The notes beneath the pieces are model-generated. The model was not told the origin of the DNA. It saw only the letters and a list, made by a program, of their open reading frames with translations, and made no database searches. A DNA stretch of 37,496 bases, from contig ONVK01000040.1 of NCBI GenBank assembly GCA_900321255.1, forward strand, positions 1 through 37,496. Reading direction: 5' to 3'. The stretch's first letter is position 1. Each line of letters begins with the position of its first letter. The stretch comes from an uncultured Lentisphaerota bacterium. GTDB lineage: Bacteria; Verrucomicrobiota; Kiritimatiellia; RFP12; UBA1067. Positions 7,832 through 15,572 of this stretch are shown here, one piece after another. The position numbers and the translations under genes are program-made.

Positions 7832-10135
7832 ATGAAAAACTGCCATACTCTGCTGGCGGCCGTCGCGTTCGTCGCGATAGCCGGTTGTGTCTGCGTTGAA
7901 TCGCAGGATTCCGCGTATCCGTCCGAGATCGACGAGGGCTTCGTCTCGCTCTTCAACGGCAAGGATCTGACCGGTTGGGAAGGCGCCACGATGATGTACG
8001 GCGTCAGCGAGAAGGAGCCGGGCGTCCTGCAGTGCTTCCCCGACCGCAAGCTCCCGGAGGGCGTCAGGGGCGATCTCTGGACGGCCCGCAGCTTCACCAA
8101 CTTCGTCCTCCGCTTCGAGTTCGTGATGCCCGAGAACGGCAACAACGGCCTCGGCATCCGCATGGAGCCCGGCAAGGACGCCGCGTACTACGGGATGTGC
8201 GAGCTGCAGCTCCTCGACGACGGCGGCAGCGCTTACTACGACAGCGAGAAGAAGGCGGACAAGCTCAAGCCCTATCAGTACACCGGCTCGATCTACGGCG
8301 TCGTTCCGTCTCTGCGCGACAACGTCGACAAGCAGATCTGGGGCAAGGAGAAGAACTTCACCGGCGGCGGCAGCTACGTCAGGAGGCCGGGCTTCTGGAA
8401 CTTCGAGGAGGTCAAGGTCATCGGCAGCGAGATCGAGGTCTACCTGAACGGCTATCTTGTCACGAAGGGCGACGTCTCGAAGTTCAAGGGCGACGGCGAC
8501 ACGCCCGACGGGAAGAAGCATCCGGGGCTGCATAACGCGTCCGGCCCGATCGGCTGGCTTGGCCACGGCTGCAACGTCAAGTGGCGCAACATCCGCGTGA
8601 AGGATCTGCCCGCCGACGCGAAGATGGGCGAAGTCTGCCCGAAGCAGCGCATGGCGTGCCCCAAGGGCTTCACGGCCTACTTCGACGGCGACGAAACCGA
8701 TCTCGCCGAGTTCTGGAAGGGCGTCACGACCGAGCAGAAGTTCGACAACCCGGTCGTCCGCCAGGCGGCGACCGCGGAGAAGCGCGCCGAGATGCAGAAG
8801 ATCGCCGACAAGGGCCGCGACGAGCACTGGCACGTGAGGAACGGCAACCTCTACTTCGACGGCTACCGCGGCGGCTACTCGCTCGCGACGAAGGAGGACT
8901 ACGAGGACTTCGAAATGTGGGCCGACTGGCGCATCATGTCGGTGACTGGCGACTCCGGGCTCTATCTCCGCGGTTCGCCGCAGGTGCAGATCTGGGACGC
9001 GCACAACCAGTGGCACATCGGCTCGGGCGGTCTCTACAACAACCAGAAGAACCCCTCGAAGGCGCTCAAGATCGCAGACAGGCAGGTCGGCGACTGGAAC
9101 CGCTTCCACGTGATCATGCGCGGCGACAAGGTGACGGTGTGGCTCAACGGCGAGCTCGTCGTCGACAACGTCACGCTCGAGAACTACTGGGACAGGAAGC
9201 GCCCGATCTTCTTCAAGGAGCAGATCGAGCTCCAGTGCCACGGCGACCCGACCGAGTGGCGCAACGTCTTCATCCGCGCGCTTCCCGTCCAGACGGTTCC
9301 CGCAGACCGCGTGGGCGTGTGCAGCTGGAGCTGGCGCAAGCCGCTTGTCGAGGTCGCGGCCGCGATGGAGAAGGCGGGCGTCAAGGGCATCCACCTCGCG
9401 CTCGGGCCGTTTATAGCCCCGGACGAGCGCCACGGCGCGGCCGAGTCGAAGGAGACGTGGGAGTTCGTGAAGTCGCAGGTCAAGTCGGGCAAGTGGAATC
9501 TCATGTCCACCATGGTCGGCACGATCGGCGAGGACTATTCGACGCTTGAGACGATCAAGAAGACCGGGGGCATCGTTCCAGACGCGAACTGGGAGGGCAA
9601 CAAGAAGATCGTGACCGCGGGCGCGAAGCTCACGAAGGAGCTCGGCTGCAAGTACATGTCGCTCCACGCGGGCTTCCTCGACGAGAGCGACCCGAAGGCG
9701 TTCGCCACGTTCGTCGAGCGCGTCACGTGGATGCGCGACGAGGCGAAGAAGTACGGCGTTACGATCCTCCTTGAGTCCGGGCAGGAGACGGCGGCCGATC
9801 TCGTGAAGTTCCTCGAGAAGGTTCCAGGAGTCTACGTCAACTTTGACCCCGCGAACATGATCCTCTACGGGAAGGGCGAGCCGCGCGAGGCGGTCGCGCT
9901 TCTTGCGCCCTGGGTCCGACAGGTCCATGTCAAGGACGCGCTCTTCACGGAAAAGCCCGGCACCTGGGGAACCGAGGTTCCGTGGGGCGACGGCGCTGTC
10001 GGTGTGCGCGCCTTCATCGCTGAGCTTGAGAAGGCCGGCTTCACCGGCAACTACGTCATCGAGCGCGAAGGCGGCGACAGCCGCGCGTCGGACATCGGCC
10101 TTGCCGCCGAACGCCTTATGGCGGCCGGCCGCTAA
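7832..10135 (+). CDS. lipoprotein: two DUF1080 domains fused to a sugar isomerase/epimerase TIM barrel
   Basis: A 767-residue exported lipoprotein. The start at 7832 gives a lipoprotein signal ending in IAGC (Cys 19) and follows a -10 by six bases. Domains: DUF1080 (3-keto-disaccharide hydrolase-like concanavalin fold), about 35-245, opening with FVSLFNGKDLTGWEG; a second DUF1080, about 270-485, opening with FTAYFDGDETD and containing GLYLRGSPQVQIWD; and a xylose-isomerase-like TIM barrel, about 490-765, with ILLESGQET and VNFDPANM metal-site strands and HVKDAL. DUF1080 proteins have been linked to hydrolysis of 3-keto-glycosides. The barrel would epimerise or isomerise the released sugar. 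Fusing all three on one surface lipoprotein suggests channelling. Its stop overlaps the convergent response-regulator stop by four bases. Confidence 0.9.
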   Translation: MKNCHTLLAAVAFVAIAGCVCVESQDSAYPSEIDEGFVSLFNGKDLTGWEGATMMYGVSEKEPGVLQCFPDRKLPEGVRGDLWTARSFTNFVLRFEFVMPENGNNGLGIRMEPGKDAAYYGMCELQLLDDGGSAYYDSEKKADKLKPYQYTGSIYGVVPSLRDNVDKQIWGKEKNFTGGGSYVRRPGFWNFEEVKVIGSEIEVYLNGYLVTKGDVSKFKGDGDTPDGKKHPGLHNASGPIGWLGHGCNVKWRNIRVKDLPADAKMGEVCPKQRMACPKGFTAYFDGDETDLAEFWKGVTTEQKFDNPVVRQAATAEKRAEMQKIADKGRDEHWHVRNGNLYFDGYRGGYSLATKEDYEDFEMWADWRIMSVTGDSGLYLRGSPQVQIWDAHNQWHIGSGGLYNNQKNPSKALKIADRQVGDWNRFHVIMRGDKVTVWLNGELVVDNVTLENYWDRKRPIFFKEQIELQCHGDPTEWRNVFIRALPVQTVPADRVGVCSWSWRKPLVEVAAAMEKAGVKGIHLALGPFIAPDERHGAAESKETWEFVKSQVKSGKWNLMSTMVGTIGEDYSTLETIKKTGGIVPDANWEGNKKIVTAGAKLTKELGCKYMSLHAGFLDESDPKAFATFVERVTWMRDEAKKYGVTILLESGQETAADLVKFLEKVPGVYVNFDPANMILYGKGEPREAVALLAPWVRQVHVKDALFTEKPGTWGTEVPWGDGAVGVRAFIAELEKAGFTGNYVIEREGGDSRASDIGLAAERLMAAGR

Positions 10136-10752
10136 AGCCGGATCAGCTGCTTCCTGATTGCAGTGGCGACGGCCTCGGTGCGGTTTGCCGCGCCGAGTTT
10201 GGCGAGAATTGCAAGCACGTGCTCGTTCACGCCGTCGGTGCGGATCCCGAACATTTTTGCGATATCCTTGTTCGTGAGCCCTCTTGCCATTGCCTGGAGG
10301 ATCTCGAGCTGACGCGGCGTGAGTTCCGGCGCGGGAGGGTCGGTCGAAATAAGCTTCCTGACGGCGGGCGAGATGACGCGTCCGCCGCTTGCGACCGTGC
10401 GTATCGCCGAAAGGAGTTCGCGGTCTTCGGCAGTCTTCATCAGTGCACCCGTCGCGCCTGCCTCGATGGCGCGTGATATCTTGTCGGACGTGCCGAACGA
10501 CGTCAGCACGACGATCTTCGCCTCCGGCATGGCCGAGCGAATCTCGGCCGTCGCCTCGACGCCGTCCTTGCGCGGCATGACGATGTCCATCACCACGACG
10601 TCCGGGGCGAGCTGCTTTGTGCGCGCGACCGCCTCGTTGCCGTCCTTTGTCTCCCCGACGACCTCAATCCCGCGTTCCGTGCCGAGAAGGGCGCAGAGGC
10701 CGTGCCGGACTATCGCATGGTCGTCCGCGATGAGCACCCTGATGTTCTTCAT
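10132..10752 (-). CDS. NarL/FixJ family response regulator
   Basis: A 206-residue regulator. The receiver domain (1-120) has the acidic pair D10/D11, phospho-acceptor D56 in MDIVMP, T84 and K106. A LuxR-type HTH (about 142-205) starts with LTPRQLEILQAMARGLTNKDIAKMFGI. It lies four bases (ATGA) into the end of the sensor-kinase gene, so the pair is one transcript. The C-rich/G-rich boxes found upstream of the two-component system, the serine hydrolase and the first TIM-barrel glycosidase are its natural candidate targets, but no binding has been shown. Confidence 0.94.
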   Translation of the reverse strand: MKNIRVLIADDHAIVRHGLCALLGTERGIEVVGETKDGNEAVARTKQLAPDVVVMDIVMPRKDGVEATAEIRSAMPEAKIVVLTSFGTSDKISRAIEAGATGALMKTAEDRELLSAIRTVASGGRVISPAVRKLISTDPPAPELTPRQLEILQAMARGLTNKDIAKMFGIRTDGVNEHVLAILAKLGAANRTEAVATAIRKQLIRL

Positions 10753-12548
10753 TCTGGCTTGTCCTCCTCCTCGCCTTCAATTGCGACTGTCACGTCAACG
10801 CGCGTGCCGTGTCCGGGCGAGCTGTCGATGGAAATCGATCCGCCGAAAGTGTCGACGCGTTCGCGGATTCCCTGAAGCCCGAAGTGACCCTGGTCGATGC
10901 TCGGCGCGGACTCAGGGTCGAATCCGCGGCCATCGTCCGAGACGGAGAATCTGAGGAGGTCTCCGTCGATGCATCCCGCGATCCTGATCGTCTTTGCGCC
11001 GCCGTGCCGAATGGCGTTGATGGTGAGTTCGCGGACGATTCTGAGCGTCGCGTGCGCGAGGGCGTCCGAAAGCCGCGCGCGCGGAACGCGGAACCTGATC
11101 GCGACCGACGTGTCGCCGACGTGGGGCCGGATGGAGAATTCGACCGCCTTCTCCATGTCCGGCTGGTCCAGCGCCTCTCCGCGCAGGTCCCAGAGGCAGT
11201 TCCTCAGCTCGTCGCGGCTTGAGGCGATTGCGTTCGACGCGAATTCGAGATGCTGCATGGCCGCTGGCGGAGCGCTCTCGGGGAGAAGCCGCTGCGCGGC
11301 GCTTATCTCCATCGAGACGCCGGTGAGGTTCTGCGCAAGCGTGTCGTGAAGCTCCGCCGCGAGCCGCGTGCGCTCGCTGACCTTGAGAGTCGACTTGATC
11401 TGGCCGAGCTGCGCGCGCAGAAGCGCGCGGCCGCGTTTCTCGGCGAGGGTTTTGAGAGAACGGTTCCAGATGAGAACCGCGGCGACGGCGGCGAGGAGGA
11501 TCGCGATGACGGCGAAGAGCCGTCCGCTCGTCCACCACGGGGGACGCGCGACGATGCGCAGGCCGTCTGCCCCGCAGACCACGAAGAATCCCCTGATCTG
11601 CGGGAACGCGGCGTTCGGACGCCAGTTCTCCACGTCGAGAACGCAGATGCCCGTTGCCTCCACCACGCTTCCGGGTTCTATGTCCGGGTTCGCCTCCGGT
11701 GCGACGACCGGCACGACGAAGGAACCATCTTCGACGTTCAGCGTGTCGCCGTTGCGGTTTCTCAGCGTGCCGCGCAGAACGATTGTCTTTCCGAGGAACT
11801 GCGGCTTGACCTGCACCTGCCCGTTTTCTCTAAGCATGATGTCGCGTGCGGTGACGTTGGTCGCGGCCACGTCGGCAAAGTCGTATGGTTCTGCCGGACG
11901 CCACCTTGCGCGTTCGAGGTTGACGCGGTAGACGTCCGACACGGGGCGCCCGGCGACTTCGGCGAACGATCCGCCCTTCGGCGCCGGGCGGTTCGCAAAC
12001 GAGACGCGCACGAGCCTCCCGGAAGGCGTCTCGAGAAGCGATTCCGTGTCCGACCACGACGCGAGGATCCTGCCGGCGATTCTGCGGCGGTCGAGCCGTG
12101 ATATCTCGGCCGGCGTCATCAGTTTCGTGTCGCCGAGTTCCGGCACGTCGAAGGGGTCGCTTGGCGCGGGCCGCAGAACCTTGATGTCGCCCAGGCCTGC
12201 GATGAAGAGCTGACGGCCAAGCTGGCGCCTTGGCTCTGGAACGTATGGGTCGCAGACTCCTGCCGCGCGGATTCTCGCTCCGACAAGCTGTTCGACTGAA
12301 GACATGTTGTCGTTGCCGCATTTCACCGGCGCGTAGATCGTCTCTCCGTCCGCATCAAGGACGAGGAATACGAATTTAGGGTCAGTCTCGTCGCTTAGCG
12401 CGTCGGAGACTGTCGCTTCCATCTCGACGCGCTGCGAGTCGACCGATCCGCCGAGGAACTCTGCGGCTGACACGACTCGCGGCGTATCCGCCGCGCACAT
12501 TGGCGCGGCGAACACGGCGATGGAAAGAAGCGAGAGCAACTTCAACAT
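10749..12548 (-). CDS. membrane sensor histidine kinase (HisKA_3 / NarX-like) with periplasmic OB-like domains
   Basis: A 599-residue kinase. It has a signal peptide (MLKLLSLLSIAVFAAPMCA), a periplasmic region of about 310 residues with repeated beta-rich segments of the kind VxGTLRNRNGDTLNVEDGSFVVPV (OB-fold-like), and one transmembrane helix (about 339-358, RLFAVIAILLAAVAAVLIW). A HisKA_3 dimerisation domain with phospho-acceptor His in ELHDTLAQN (about residue 400) and a HATPase_c domain with N-box ELTINAIRHGG and G1 box DDGRGFDPE complete it. It phosphorylates the downstream NarL-type regulator. The ligand is unknown; the surrounding glycosidase genes suggest a glycan signal. Translation probably starts on a leaderless mRNA. 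Confidence 0.92.
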   Translation of the reverse strand: MLKLLSLLSIAVFAAPMCAADTPRVVSAAEFLGGSVDSQRVEMEATVSDALSDETDPKFVFLVLDADGETIYAPVKCGNDNMSSVEQLVGARIRAAGVCDPYVPEPRRQLGRQLFIAGLGDIKVLRPAPSDPFDVPELGDTKLMTPAEISRLDRRRIAGRILASWSDTESLLETPSGRLVRVSFANRPAPKGGSFAEVAGRPVSDVYRVNLERARWRPAEPYDFADVAATNVTARDIMLRENGQVQVKPQFLGKTIVLRGTLRNRNGDTLNVEDGSFVVPVVAPEANPDIEPGSVVEATGICVLDVENWRPNAAFPQIRGFFVVCGADGLRIVARPPWWTSGRLFAVIAILLAAVAAVLIWNRSLKTLAEKRGRALLRAQLGQIKSTLKVSERTRLAAELHDTLAQNLTGVSMEISAAQRLLPESAPPAAMQHLEFASNAIASSRDELRNCLWDLRGEALDQPDMEKAVEFSIRPHVGDTSVAIRFRVPRARLSDALAHATLRIVRELTINAIRHGGAKTIRIAGCIDGDLLRFSVSDDGRGFDPESAPSIDQGHFGLQGIRERVDTFGGSISIDSSPGHGTRVDVTVAIEGEEEDKPE

Positions 12549-12554
12549 GCCACT

Positions 12555-12563
12555 ATTGTACCA
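12555..12563 (-). promoter_or_regulatory. extended -10 promoter of the two-component operon (leaderless)
   Basis: Read leftwards, TGG-TACAAT with the hexamer at 12560-12555, and the ATG of the kinase six bases on. It is divergent from the serine-hydrolase promoter, with a shared C/G box between the two. Confidence 0.65.
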
Positions 12564-12585
12564 TAAAGAACTCGTCTTCGCCCAT

Positions 12586-12603
12586 CCCCCTAATTTAGTG
12601 GGG
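12586..12603. promoter_or_regulatory. C5-TAATTT-G4 box, copy 1 (candidate activator site)
   Basis: CCCCCTAATTTAGTGGGG, a partial dyad. The last G is 24 bases upstream of the first base of the -10 hexamer at 12627, identical to copies 2 and 3. On the other strand its G-run ends 26 bases from the -10 of the two-component operon, so one box could serve both promoters. Confidence 0.6.
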
Positions 12604-12623
12604 TGTGAAACTCAGGGGCCGTT

Positions 12624-12632
12624 TGATAGAAT
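12624..12632 (+). promoter_or_regulatory. extended -10 promoter of the serine hydrolase (leaderless)
   Basis: TGA-TAGAAT, hexamer at 12627-12632, with an ATG seven bases later at 12640. That ATG opens a signal-peptide-like reading frame, not the frame of the hydrolase body. Confidence 0.55.
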
Positions 12633-12653
12633 ACGCACCATGAAAAAGATAAT

Positions 12654-13760
12654 ATGCATAGCGACCGTGCTTGCGGCGCTCATTTTGTGGACGACGCGGT
12701 TGCGCGGGGCGAACATTGCGGGGTGCAGTTCTGCGCCTACAGCCACGGGAAGAAAATCGTCGACGTGTGCGCGGGGCGGCTCTCAACCCGCCTAGACGCG
12801 CCGGCTGTGAAGGGCGATTCCCTCTTCCCGATCTTCTCGACCGAAAAGCCGCTTCTCGCGACTGCCGTGCACCGGGTGGTCGAGAAGGGGCTTATGGACT
12901 ACGACAAGCCGCTCTGCACCTGGTGGCCGGAGCTGAAGGGCGACGGCAAGGAGAAGCTGACCCTTCGGGAGACGCTAGGCTACAGGACGGGGCTCCCCGG
13001 GGGATGTCCAACGCGGCTTTCCACCCACGACCTCGCCGACTGGGATCTTGTTGTCAGGGAGGCGGCCGCCGACAAGCCGGAGAAGACGCCAGGAACCGTC
13101 CAGCGCTACATGCCGTATGCCTACGCGTGGATGCTCGGGCATCCGCTTGAAGTCGCCTGCGGCAAGCCGCTCAAGGAAGTTCTCGACGAAGAGGTTCTGA
13201 TTCCATCCGGAATCGAGCGCGAATTCTACTTCGTCGTTCCGCACTCGGAATATCCGCGCGTCGCAAAGTTCTACAGAAGCATCTTCTGCGAAGTGATGAA
13301 CGAGGACTGGGCGCGCGAGGCGTGTCTGCCGAGCGCGTGGGCCGTGTCGAGCGCGCGGGCGCTCTGCCGCTTCTACAACCGCCTGTGCGGATTCGACGGC
13401 GAATCGCCGCTCATACGCCGCGAGACGCTCGACGCCGCGCTCAAGCCGTGCCGGCACGAGAGCGATCCTCTGCCGTCCCCGCAGGAACTCAAGGACGACT
13501 GGCACATGATCTTCGGAATGGGCTACGGACTCTGGGGCGAGGCAGAGAGAATGGACCGCGTGTTCGGACACGGCGGCGCAGGCGGATCGGAGGCGCTTGT
13601 CGACCGCGACAACGAACTTGTCGTCGCCTACACCTGCAACTTCAGCCAGAACCACGACAAGCTCCGCGAGGCGCTTTACGAAGTCGTCGGCATGCGCTGG
13701 CGGTACTGGAAAGACAAGAAGAGTCTTCAGGACCTGCAGATGAAAACTGCCGGCAAGTGA
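12654..13760 (+). CDS. serine hydrolase (beta-lactamase / family VIII esterase fold), signal peptide out of frame
   Basis: The 368-residue open frame holds a class C beta-lactamase-like fold: SxxK as STEK (S62, K65), a tyrosine motif YAY near GTVQRYMPYAYAW, and a HGG triad motif in RVFGHGGAGGS. Such proteins are esterases or peptidases more often than true beta-lactamases. The promoter and the best start point to ATG 12640, which encodes MKKIICIATVLAALI, a good signal peptide, but in another frame. The frame change falls near the ATTTTG run at 12683-12688, where the hydrolase frame begins FVDDAVARGEHCG. Either a small indel has disabled export, or the assembly has an error, or slippage is used. 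The cytosolic start at 12654 is the longest in-frame option. Confidence 0.75.
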   Translation: MHSDRACGAHFVDDAVARGEHCGVQFCAYSHGKKIVDVCAGRLSTRLDAPAVKGDSLFPIFSTEKPLLATAVHRVVEKGLMDYDKPLCTWWPELKGDGKEKLTLRETLGYRTGLPGGCPTRLSTHDLADWDLVVREAAADKPEKTPGTVQRYMPYAYAWMLGHPLEVACGKPLKEVLDEEVLIPSGIEREFYFVVPHSEYPRVAKFYRSIFCEVMNEDWAREACLPSAWAVSSARALCRFYNRLCGFDGESPLIRRETLDAALKPCRHESDPLPSPQELKDDWHMIFGMGYGLWGEAERMDRVFGHGGAGGSEALVDRDNELVVAYTCNFSQNHDKLREALYEVVGMRWRYWKDKKSLQDLQMKTAGK

Positions 13761-13770
13761 CAATCCCCCC

Positions 13771-13788
13771 CCCCCTAATTTAGCGGGG
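13771..13788. promoter_or_regulatory. C5-TAATTT-G4 box, copy 2
   Basis: CCCCCTAATTTAGCGGGG, preceded by six more C residues (an 11-C run, 13765-13775). The last G (13788) lies 24 bases upstream of the -10 hexamer at 13812, exactly as in the other two copies. The long C-run could vary in length by slippage. Confidence 0.6.
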
Positions 13789-13808
13789 TTCAACTCAATT
13801 AAACCATT

Positions 13809-13817
13809 TGGTACAAT
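13809..13817 (+). promoter_or_regulatory. extended -10 promoter of the first TIM-barrel glycosidase (leaderless)
   Basis: TGG-TACAAT, hexamer at 13812-13817, and the ATG six bases later at 13824. Confidence 0.65.
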
Positions 13818-13823
13818 AGCGAC

Positions 13824-15515
13824 ATGAAAAACACAGCAAGACTGTTCGGAACGGCAATCGCCGCCATCATTGCATCGGAAGCCATTGCCGAATCTACTGT
13901 AGGCAGACACTACGTGGACGACTCGCTTGTCATCGACCTGGGCGCCACGCCGGTGAAGGACCAGCGCCAGTCGACAACGGCTCCCGACCTCGGCTACGCC
14001 GGCTGTCTGACCGAGGGCTACGGTGACTGCGCATGGTTCTACAACCCCGCGCGCGACAAGACGACGTGGAAGCTGTTCCAGGAGGCCGGGGACTCCGTGA
14101 TGACTTGGCAGCGCGGACGCCACGAGTCAAAGGACGGCAACCCGAATCCCAAATGGTGCTTTGACTTCTGGAAGAAGCACAGCGTGAAGGTTCTCCTTAC
14201 GCTCGAGCACCACAAGGTTTATGAGGACTCGGGCTGTACGAAGAAGACCGACGACCTCGAAACGGTCAAGAAGACGATTCTCGAGTACGTGCGCTGGATA
14301 GTCAAGAACGGCTACAAGGACGTTGTCGGCGGTTTCGAACTCGGCAACGAACCCTACTGGGGAAGCGATCCCGAGGGCTACGCCGCGCGCTGGGTGGCGA
14401 TCGTTCCCGAGATCAAGAAGATATTCCCCGAGGCGAAGATCGGCATTCCGCTCGCCGAATACCGGCCGAATGATCCAGACATCGCCTCGGTCCGCGCCCG
14501 CGCGACTGGGCTCGAATGGGTGCAGGGCGGCGGCGAGTTCTCGTTTTCGAAGCTCAACCAGTGGTCAGGCCGCTTCATCGTCGCGATGAAGCCGGTGATG
14601 GACGACATCTCGCACGTGATCTACCACTTCTACGGCGCAGACCGCGCCTATGGATGCAGCCAGTCGGGATTCAGCCGCATCCACAACTTCGCCAAGGTGT
14701 TTCCCGAGGTCGCCGACAAGCGCGTGTGGATCACCGAATGGCGCGAGCGTGCCGACGAAGACCTACGCTGCCACCAGCGCTTCTTTTCGACGCTCTGGAA
14801 GGGACACTACATGCTGGGCGTACTCATGCAGCCGGAGATCGACGGCATTTCGCTCCACAACCTTGCGACGCTTGCGGGGGGAATCTACGTGACGACTTCA
14901 AAGAAGACGTGGTGCGTGCAGCGGGACGCGAACGACCGCGAGTATCCCTACGTCGGCAACTCGTCCACCCCCGTCGCGGAAGTGGGCCCCGCAGGTCCTG
15001 TGTTCCGGCTGTTCACTGAAGGCCTGATGTCGCATCCGCTCGTAATTGAGCATGTCGTGCCCGGGAAGGACAGCGAAATCGTCCATGGAAAGGGGACCCA
15101 CGGGCAGTGGCACGGAATCTGGGGCGGGACGCTCTTTTACGAATCGGGGCTACGTGCGCAGAAGGCGGCGGAGTCAGGTACGCCGCCTGACCAGTGGCCC
15201 GAAATCCAGTCCCTGTGGGAATGCGTCGTCGCCCTGAGCCCTAAGCGCGATTCGGTTGCGCTCCTTATGGTCAACACGCATCCCAAGGAGGATGTCGTCC
15301 CGGTGAAGCTCGTGAACGGGAAGGCGTTCGCGGGCGAGGCGGTGATCCGCTCGGCGTCCATCGACAAGGCGCATCTGTTCAAATGCCAGGTTCCTGGTAC
15401 GCCGCGCCTCTGGACAGAATCGACCACTAAGGAGAAGGTCTCCGGGAAAACGACTTTCAACGTCAAGCTCCCTGCGTACAGCATCCAGACCGTTGTCGTG
15501 GGCGTGAAGAAATAA
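13824..15515 (+). CDS. secreted TIM-barrel glycoside hydrolase (clan GH-A-like), paralog A
   Basis: A 563-residue exported protein with signal peptide MKNTARLFGTAIAAIIASEAIA. The barrel carries GGFELGNEPYWG (acid/base candidate E176) after strand 4 and VWITEWRER (nucleophile candidate E305) after strand 7, the clan GH-A arrangement. A small beta domain follows from about residue 465, containing VALLMVNTHP and ending AYSIQTVVVG, as in GH39/GH79-like retaining glycosidases. I cannot assign a CAZy family. The next gene is a diverged paralog sharing the ELGNE motif, the DLGATPVKD/DLSADPIKD N-terminal strand and the ISHVIYHFYGA segment. Expression is probably under the C/G box upstream. Confidence 0.85.
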   Translation: MKNTARLFGTAIAAIIASEAIAESTVGRHYVDDSLVIDLGATPVKDQRQSTTAPDLGYAGCLTEGYGDCAWFYNPARDKTTWKLFQEAGDSVMTWQRGRHESKDGNPNPKWCFDFWKKHSVKVLLTLEHHKVYEDSGCTKKTDDLETVKKTILEYVRWIVKNGYKDVVGGFELGNEPYWGSDPEGYAARWVAIVPEIKKIFPEAKIGIPLAEYRPNDPDIASVRARATGLEWVQGGGEFSFSKLNQWSGRFIVAMKPVMDDISHVIYHFYGADRAYGCSQSGFSRIHNFAKVFPEVADKRVWITEWRERADEDLRCHQRFFSTLWKGHYMLGVLMQPEIDGISLHNLATLAGGIYVTTSKKTWCVQRDANDREYPYVGNSSTPVAEVGPAGPVFRLFTEGLMSHPLVIEHVVPGKDSEIVHGKGTHGQWHGIWGGTLFYESGLRAQKAAESGTPPDQWPEIQSLWECVVALSPKRDSVALLMVNTHPKEDVVPVKLVNGKAFAGEAVIRSASIDKAHLFKCQVPGTPRLWTESTTKEKVSGKTTFNVKLPAYSIQTVVVGVKK

Positions 15516-15571
15516 GTTTGATGTTTACGGTTTGATGTTTGAAGGTTATAAAGCTGAAAGGTTGAAAGGGT
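15516..15571. repeat. heptamer-phased intergenic repeat
   Basis: Eight consecutive 7-base units fill the whole gap between the two glycosidase genes: GTTTGAT, GTTTACG, GTTTGAT, GTTTGAA, GGTTATA, AAGCTGA, AAGGTTG, AAAGGGT. The last unit also provides the ribosome site for the ATG at 15573. The same 7-base periodicity recurs at 30071-30161. Confidence 0.6.
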
Positions 15572-15572
15572 T

